The position numbers and the translations under genes are program-made. This document shows positions 58,293 through 64,000 of a DNA stretch of 64,000 nt, piece by piece. Within the stretch, counting starts at the first letter, position 1; each line of letters opens with the position of its first letter. Where the stretch lies: the NCBI RefSeq assembly GCF_015706575.1, contig NW_024037056.1, positions 14,087,176 to 14,151,175 on the forward strand. Direction: 5' to 3'. Below the pieces are notes generated by a model. It saw only the letters and a program-made list of their open reading frames with translations, was not told the origin of the DNA and made no database searches. This stretch comes from Patiria miniata (taxonomy: Eukaryota > Echinodermata > Asteroidea > Valvatida > Asterinidae).

Positions 58293-60046
58293 GTTTCTAT
58301 CTACTTTGCATGCAAAGACGTCGACTGTCTAAGTCCTGTGGTTGCTGTACATGTACATAGTTTTGGCAGCAATCTTTCCATACTTTGATGAAGACTGAAC
58401 TGGACCACGCTCGCTTGTACTCTTGATATAAAATGTAAGGTTTTATCCTGCAAAGATAAGAATGAATAACACATAATTATGTATGCATAGAGGGGGGGGG
58501 GGGGTCTGATGTCTTTGAACCGTTCAATTTAGTTTTTACCTTTTTTCTACCATACTCCGTGTTACTTAGTTAGAAAGTGGTACCGAAGAGAACAAAATAT
58601 CTATATAACGTTACCACTTTCTTGGCTGTGTGTGAAAGTCAACAAAGCAGGACTAGTACAGGTGGGCGCAGACATCCGAGAATATTTTACAGAAAGAACT
58701 GAAGAATGTTGCATTCTGACACTTTTTTTCATCATATATTATCTCAGTGAAGGTCAGTCATTGCAAACATGTGGGAAAAGACATGAATCTGGGACTGAGA
58801 AACATTTCCAATTTTGTTACAAAATACTTTGGTCTTGGAAATGCACTCGACTCTCCATAGACTTTGTACACGACCAAAGAAAAGGCGTCTGAATACTTCA
58901 TTCTTTCCTAGCTCCCACACCTATGTTCTTGAAACTCAATGGTTCTCGAGTCTGGGGTGCTGAATGGTAACACATAGCAACCGATGAAAAGTAGTGTGCA
59001 AATCAATAGATGTTATCATCGGACGACTATGATGTCACACCGCCCCAACATGCCCGATCTAAAATAAGTACTTTTCTAGTATAAGAATTTTTTTTTTCAG
59101 TCCCAATTCTATTTTAACTGGTGTAACTATTTTAACAAAGTGAACAAATTGCCTAGCTGCATGCCTAGCGACAGTGTGATTTACTGTGAATGTGATGTGA
59201 CTTTTTTGTGAGAAAGTTTTTTAAAAAAAACAAAATAATTTAATGCCAAGCTGCCAAGGTCAGCTTGCAAATTGCACTGTATTTGTTCCCCTTTTTACAC
59301 ACAAAAGTACACACATTCACTTCGTTCCTTGCGTGCTCTCTGTGTCACTGAATTAACAAAATCAAAACCCTCCAAAGTGAGGGCGCTATTTGCAAGCTCT
59401 GTGCAACACAAAATCTGTGTGCCTGTGCAGCGCACAGGCATGACAGGGGCGTGAGTTTATCTATTTAGAATTTTAATGACAAATATCATTTTTGTTTTCA
59501 CAATTTCTGTGTAATTCTAATTTACCAAGGTCTGGTTAGTTCGCCAGTACTGCTGAAACGTGCTGTTTTCTCTTTCCATAGAAATGTCAAATTCCAACTT
59601 GCATTTCTTTCGCCGTACACATCGACGGTATACTTGATAATTTAGCCGGGCCCCGACTCGTAAATATATTGGTAATGCACGACCAGTCGTCTAGGTGTTT
59701 GATTGCTGGCTAACTGGATTCATACTGATGATTGAGGGCGCTATTGATTCTGACCAGTAAAGTGAAACATCAACATGCGTGGACGTTCAGTCATTGTGGT
59801 TGTTTGAAATTTTCTCGAAATTCTCTATGAAGTAAAATACTTTTAAATTGAATATTACATAACACGTGCATTACATGCACAGACGTTAACTTGGACGTGT
59901 TCGATTCTGCATTTTTCTGCAAAGTGACAATGTTGTTTACATTGTTTGACAACCATGACAAGGTGACATGTTTGAGTTCGCCAGGTAAACTCCCCGCCCC
60001 CCAATTCTCGATTTGCATAAATTAGGGCCGAACTTTAAACTTCAAG
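58293..60046. promoter_or_regulatory. Divergent FBXW2 / MPV17 upstream region
   Basis: The two start codons are 1.75 kb apart and point away from each other, so both promoters must lie here. Visible features are an 11-13-bp G run (about 58492-58505) and two short gagggcgct words (59380, 59735). No CpG island spans the region, so a single shared bidirectional promoter is not shown. No other gene recognised. Confidence 0.4.
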
Positions 60047-63000
60047 ATGTTGTGGTTGTGGAGGGCATACACCAAGTTCCTTCAAGCGCACCCCTTCAAA
60101 GCACAGGCTGCAAACACTTGTGAGTAAATAAATAATAAAAATGAAAATTGAATTTCTGAGTTCATTATTTTTTTAATTTTGCATAGGCCCCCTATTCGTT
60201 TTATTCTATTTATGAAATACTTTCTATAATATTTATACTTATACAAAGTTATAGGCCTAAATGCATTTGAAAATATTTTGTTTTTTTCTTTCATGTGGTT
60301 ATTGTCACTTTTTTATCAATTTTTTTTTTTTTGCGGTTTTGTCATGGTCATCTTTTTTGAAGTGTACATCTGAATAATTTATCTTTGGTTAGACCCCCAA
60401 GAAATAATAGTTGTGCTTCTGGTTACCCTACATACCCTATTTTGACAGCCCCTACCCTAAGTTTTTGGGGGGAAAATGAGGAAAAAACCTAAAAAAAATC
60501 ACCAATTAGCTGTTGTTTTACCCTTGATTACACGCAGACACCTCAATATGATCGTACACAAAAAAAATTGCTAAGAAGAAAAAAATTCCCTACCTACCTA
60601 CCCTATTTTCAAATGCTATAATCGGAAGCAGAAGTATATATATTTTTTTTTTTTGGCCTTAGTTATATTGACCTGTGATTGACTTGTGATGAACTTATGA
60701 ATGGTTGGTTTGTGATGGCCTTATGACTGCCTTGTGATTGACTTGTGATTGACTTGTGATGGCTTGTGACTTGTGATTGACTTGTGATGGACTTTGACTG
60801 CCTTGTGTTTGACTTGTGATTGCTTGTGATTGCTTGTGACAGGTCTGCTTATGGGCCTCGGAGATATCATCTGTCAGCAGGCGATTGAGAAGGCGGGACT
60901 TAAGAAACACAACGTCGTACGCACTGTCAGACAAGCATCGTTTGGACTCTTCATTGGTGTACGTAAACAAAAAAAATATCAAGGACCCCTAAGTGGAAAA
61001 TATTGCTTGACAACTTTATTTGCCAACCAAACCACAGTTGAGTACGAGTCTCAAATGATCTGTTTTCAGTGACTTTTTGACTTGGTTAATCGGTCCGGCA
61101 CTCTACGGGCTTGAACTCAAACCTTATTGGAAACAAGATTGAGAGGCTATACCCTTGTGGAAAATCCAAAATTTACGGCCGACCCAGGTACAAACAGTGA
61201 AAGGCTTACTTTGTGTTTAATTGGACCCGTTTCCGTTCATGGTGGACCCATTTTGATTTCAAGATGGGTAGGCAAGTCGATAGTGTAACAAGGCCTAAAG
61301 GGTGCTTTCATTATTTTCATCTTATGGCCAATAGATGAGTGATTTTTCTTATTCAAAGTATATGCCTCTTTCTACTTCTTGTAGGGTCCACTGTTGTTTA
61401 CATGGTACAGTACTCTGGATAAGTTCGTCAAGGGCACAGCGGCGATCAAAACACTCAAGTGTGTTGCACTCGATCAGGTAAAGTAACAACTTTTTGGGAG
61501 TCTGATTCCAAGAAGTAAATGTTGCCTATTCTTCCAACTTTATCCGTTTTTCTGCCTTATTTCATCTTTAGGCTTTGATGGCTCCTACATTCATCACCGT
61601 GTTTTACACCCTGATTGGACTGACCAGTGGCTTGTCTTCGGCAGAGGTCAAAGATAAACTAAAACAGGTATGCAAAATATCATAAGTCAATCATAAGTCA
61701 ATCATAAGTCAATCATAAGACAATCCTAAAGTCGTCCAGTCCCAAGACGATCGGCAAACTGGTCGAATGAGGTGTCACAAATACGTTTGTAACCAGTTCA
61801 TCCTTTGTTACTTGTGATTGGCTTGTGATGGACTTGTGATTGGCTTGTGATGGGCTTGTGATTGACTTGTGATTGACTTGTGATTGACTTGTGATTGGCT
61901 TGTGATGGACTTGTAATTTGACTTGTGATGGACTTGTGATTGACTTGTTGACTTGTGATTGACTTGTGATTGACTTGCTGACTTGTGATTGACTTGTGAT
62001 TGGCTTGTGTTTGACTTGTGATTGGCTTGTGATTGACTTGTGATGGACTTGTGATGGACTTGTTGACTTGTGGTTGACTTATGATCGGCTTGTGATTGAC
62101 TTGTGATTGACTTGTGATGGACTTGCCTGATGGACTTGTGATTGACTTGCTGACTTGTGATTGGCTTGTGATTGGCTTGTGATGGACTTGTGATTGACTT
62201 GCTGACTTGTGATTGACTTGTGATTGGCTTGTGATTGGCTTGTGATTGACTTGTGATGGACTTGTGATTGACTTGTTGACTTGTGATGGACTTGTGATTG
62301 GCTTGTGATGACTTGTGATGGACTTGACAGTCATAAGTTTGTCTGTTTTAGAAGGGGAAGGAGTTTTCTGTACAAGAAAAATGCAGGTGGTCTCGTCGTG
62401 TTGTATTTTGTCAGCATACTTGTGACTGTCTAATGAATGAACCTCACTTTTCTTTATTACAGAATTTTAAGACAACGTTGATCAACAACTACAAGGTTAG
62501 CTTAGTTTTGTAGTCATTCAATTTTATTCATTTATGCAATAATTTGCATAATGTTTATTTATGATTGATTTGCATATATTATGCCCAACCCTGTTTAATG
62601 CATGCATATTTTCCTCATTCATAAGTGTATCTTTTTTCTTCCCAGGTGTGGCCAGCTGCCCAAATCATCAACTTTTACTTTGTCCCCCTGCAGCATAGGT
62701 GGGTGTCTTTATTTACATATCATGCATATTCAATGGCCACATGCCTCTTATTTACATGTTTAGTACATGTATATTCAACAGGTGCTTATAAACAGGAGGT
62801 TAGTGGTTTAAGTCCCACGTGAGGAAGTCTACGATAGCTATTGATAGCTTTTGTGTGTTTTTTATTTTTAATTTTTGGTGAAGATCCTTTGAAAATAATC
62901 AGCATGTGCCATGCTTATTTTGCTTCAACATTATCAATGAAATTAAGTATGAAAAAAATGAGCATCAAGTTTATAATTCTTTTTAATATCTAATGAAAAC

Positions 63001-63177
63001 ATATTTTTTATTTGTTTGTTTATTTATTTGTTTGTTTGTTTTAGGGTCCTCGCTGTCAATTGTGTGGCATTATTCTGGAATACCTACCTGAGCTGGATGG
63101 CAAACTCGAGACAGGAATTGGTCGAAACAGTCATGGTGGACGAAACACCCGCATCTAAGACAAGTCCTGAGACGTGA
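60047..63177 (+). CDS. MPV17: MPV17, mitochondrial inner-membrane protein; complete
   Basis: Member of the MPV17/PMP22 family of four-helix membrane proteins. Vertebrate MPV17 sits in the mitochondrial inner membrane and is needed for mtDNA maintenance. Seven coding exons: 60047-60119, 60843-60958, 61385-61477, 61572-61667, 62463-62495, 62646-62698 and 63045-63177. They total 597 nt, phases consistent, 198 residues. Family blocks: LWRAYTKFLQAHPFKAQA, CLLMGLGDIICQQAIEKAGL, TWYSTLDKFVKGT, ALDQALMAPTF, INNYKVWPAAQIINFYFVPL and VNCVALFWNTYLSWMA. Compared with human (176 aa), the C-terminus is extended by about 20 polar residues (QELVETVMVDETPASKTSPET region). MPV17-like and PMP22 are the nearest alternatives, but GLGDIICQQ and the N-terminal LWRAY favour MPV17. 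Exon 2 follows a minisatellite array directly. Confidence 0.95.
60670..60842. repeat. Decamer minisatellite array 6, ending at the MPV17 exon 2 acceptor
   Basis: About 16 copies of gacttgtgatt with tgcttgtgatt variants. The last unit, tgcttgtgacag, supplies the AG of the splice acceptor at 60841-60842. The usual pyrimidine run is therefore replaced by T/G-rich repeat sequence. Confidence 0.88.
61680..62335. repeat. Decamer minisatellite array 7
   Basis: About 60 copies of gacttgtgatt/ggcttgtgatg in MPV17 intron 4, with several 7-bp short units (gacttgttgacttg, gacttgctgacttg) that break the period. It is preceded by a few inverted-sense units (cataagtcaat, 61680-61720). The 178-codon minus-strand frame is an artefact. 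Confidence 0.93.
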
Positions 63178-63600
63178 CAACAACATTAACCTGACTCAGA
63201 AAAGCAGTACAGTATTTGTAAACGGCCTCGAATTTTTATTTTTTTCGTGCTATTCTCTTTTTCTTTAATTGTTCAGTGCTTCTATATTATAAATATTTTC
63301 GCAGTACTAATGTTTCTTGATACAGTAGTATAATTTACCGTACGATTTCTTTATTGAATGTATAAATGCGTTGAATCATTTTTTGTTAATAAGCAAGCTT
63401 GTTCTTGTACAGTTTTACCCGTCTGTTATTTCCAAAATCCAAAGAAGTCTTGAGTATTTATTCGTAGGCAACTTACATCATATTTTATGAATGTACCGTA
63501 TATAGTATGACTGTAAAATCCTGTAAAAAGCACAAATGTGGTATAGTTAAACAGTTTTACCAATTTTATTTTTCAGTTTTGGCGAACTGAATAAATTATA
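63178..63600 (+). other. MPV17 3'UTR
   Basis: AT-rich sequence after the stop codon with AATAAA at 63590-63595, about 415 nt beyond the stop, the best poly(A) signal in the region. Confidence 0.6.
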
Positions 63601-64000
63601 TAGGTAAGATATGAACAAATTCATGAGTATCAGAGAGTTCGGTCAAAATTAAACAAGAATCGTTCTCAAAGTGAACATGTAGGCCACCTAATTACAACTT
63701 TGAAAGAAAAAAGGAAGTTGGTCCTTGAATTGACCGCCATTTTAGATTGAATACGAGGTTCCCGGCCAGCTCGTACTGAACAGAGCTATTACGTGGGATT
63801 ATTCCATAGCCAAGCTGTGTACATTAGCCTCGCCTTGAAGTCATCAGCGTAGGATCTAGGAGGGGACAAAGGAAGGGGTATAATTTAGAAATGAAAACCA
63901 CACAGGAATTCCATCGCAAACAAACAAAAGGAATTTAGATGTTGGCACCGGGAATTAAAGAATGTCCCGAAATCAGGAGAAAGCTCATAAACAAAAAGTC
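63601..64000. other. Right-edge flank
   Basis: No gene, repeat array or RNA recognised in the last 400 bases. Confidence 0.5.

Noticed and set aside
1-64000. Retroviral, LTR or Polinton-type copies
   Set aside because: I looked for reverse transcriptase, integrase, capsid and envelope-like frames and for long direct terminal repeats and saw none in this window.

Overview
This is a gene-bearing stretch of an animal nuclear genome. The coding sequence is cut into many short exons with GT-AG introns. The introns are full of minisatellites, fold-back elements and tRNA-derived SINEs, and no bacterial-style operons, phage or retroviral coding regions are seen. The gene set (PRDM14, SRRT/ARS2, a plant-type PRPP synthetase, FBXW2, MPV17), the gene density and the recurring aggcctac-type words suggest a marine invertebrate deuterostome such as an echinoderm or hemichordate. 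The species assignment is an inference and I cannot settle it from the sequence.

Layout. (1) Positions 1-22.9 kb hold the minus-strand 5' part of PRDM14: a tiny first coding exon at 22.4 kb, a 10.7-kb first intron, and exons down to the end of the SET/PR domain at 1.45 kb. The zinc-finger exons must lie left of the window. (2) From 22.9 to 29.9 kb no gene is recognised; this stretch carries a 328-bp fold-back element and a 94-bp tandem repeat. (3) From 29.9 to 46.3 kb is SRRT (ARS2/Serrate) on the minus strand. All 19 coding exons join in frame to a 961-residue protein, and one intron has AT-AC (U12-type) ends. (4) From 48.7 to 52.4 kb on the plus strand is a ribose-phosphate pyrophosphokinase of the plant PRS3/PRS4 type (8 coding exons, 370 aa). 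(5) From 55.0 to 58.3 kb on the minus strand is FBXW2 (6 coding exons, 471 aa). (6) From 60.0 to 63.2 kb on the plus strand is MPV17 (7 coding exons, 198 aa). SRRT and PRS4 are divergent, PRS4 and FBXW2 are tail to tail, and FBXW2 and MPV17 are divergent across 1.75 kb.

The genes are unrelated housekeeping or developmental genes: germline/pluripotency transcription control, cap-proximal RNA processing, PRPP supply, SCF ubiquitin ligase substrate recognition and a mitochondrial inner-membrane channel. Nothing suggests a shared pathway.

The most striking non-coding features are: the AT-AC intron in SRRT; a 10-bp minisatellite family (unit about GACTTGTGAN) that has formed seven arrays in introns of four neighbouring genes, one with an 814-bp higher-order duplication and one running into a splice acceptor of MPV17; and two separate tandem duplications that copied parts of SRRT coding exons 1 and 2 into the adjoining introns. 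Long apparent reading frames rich in SHKS/TSQSQ or PHKSSQ are translations of the minisatellite and are not genes.
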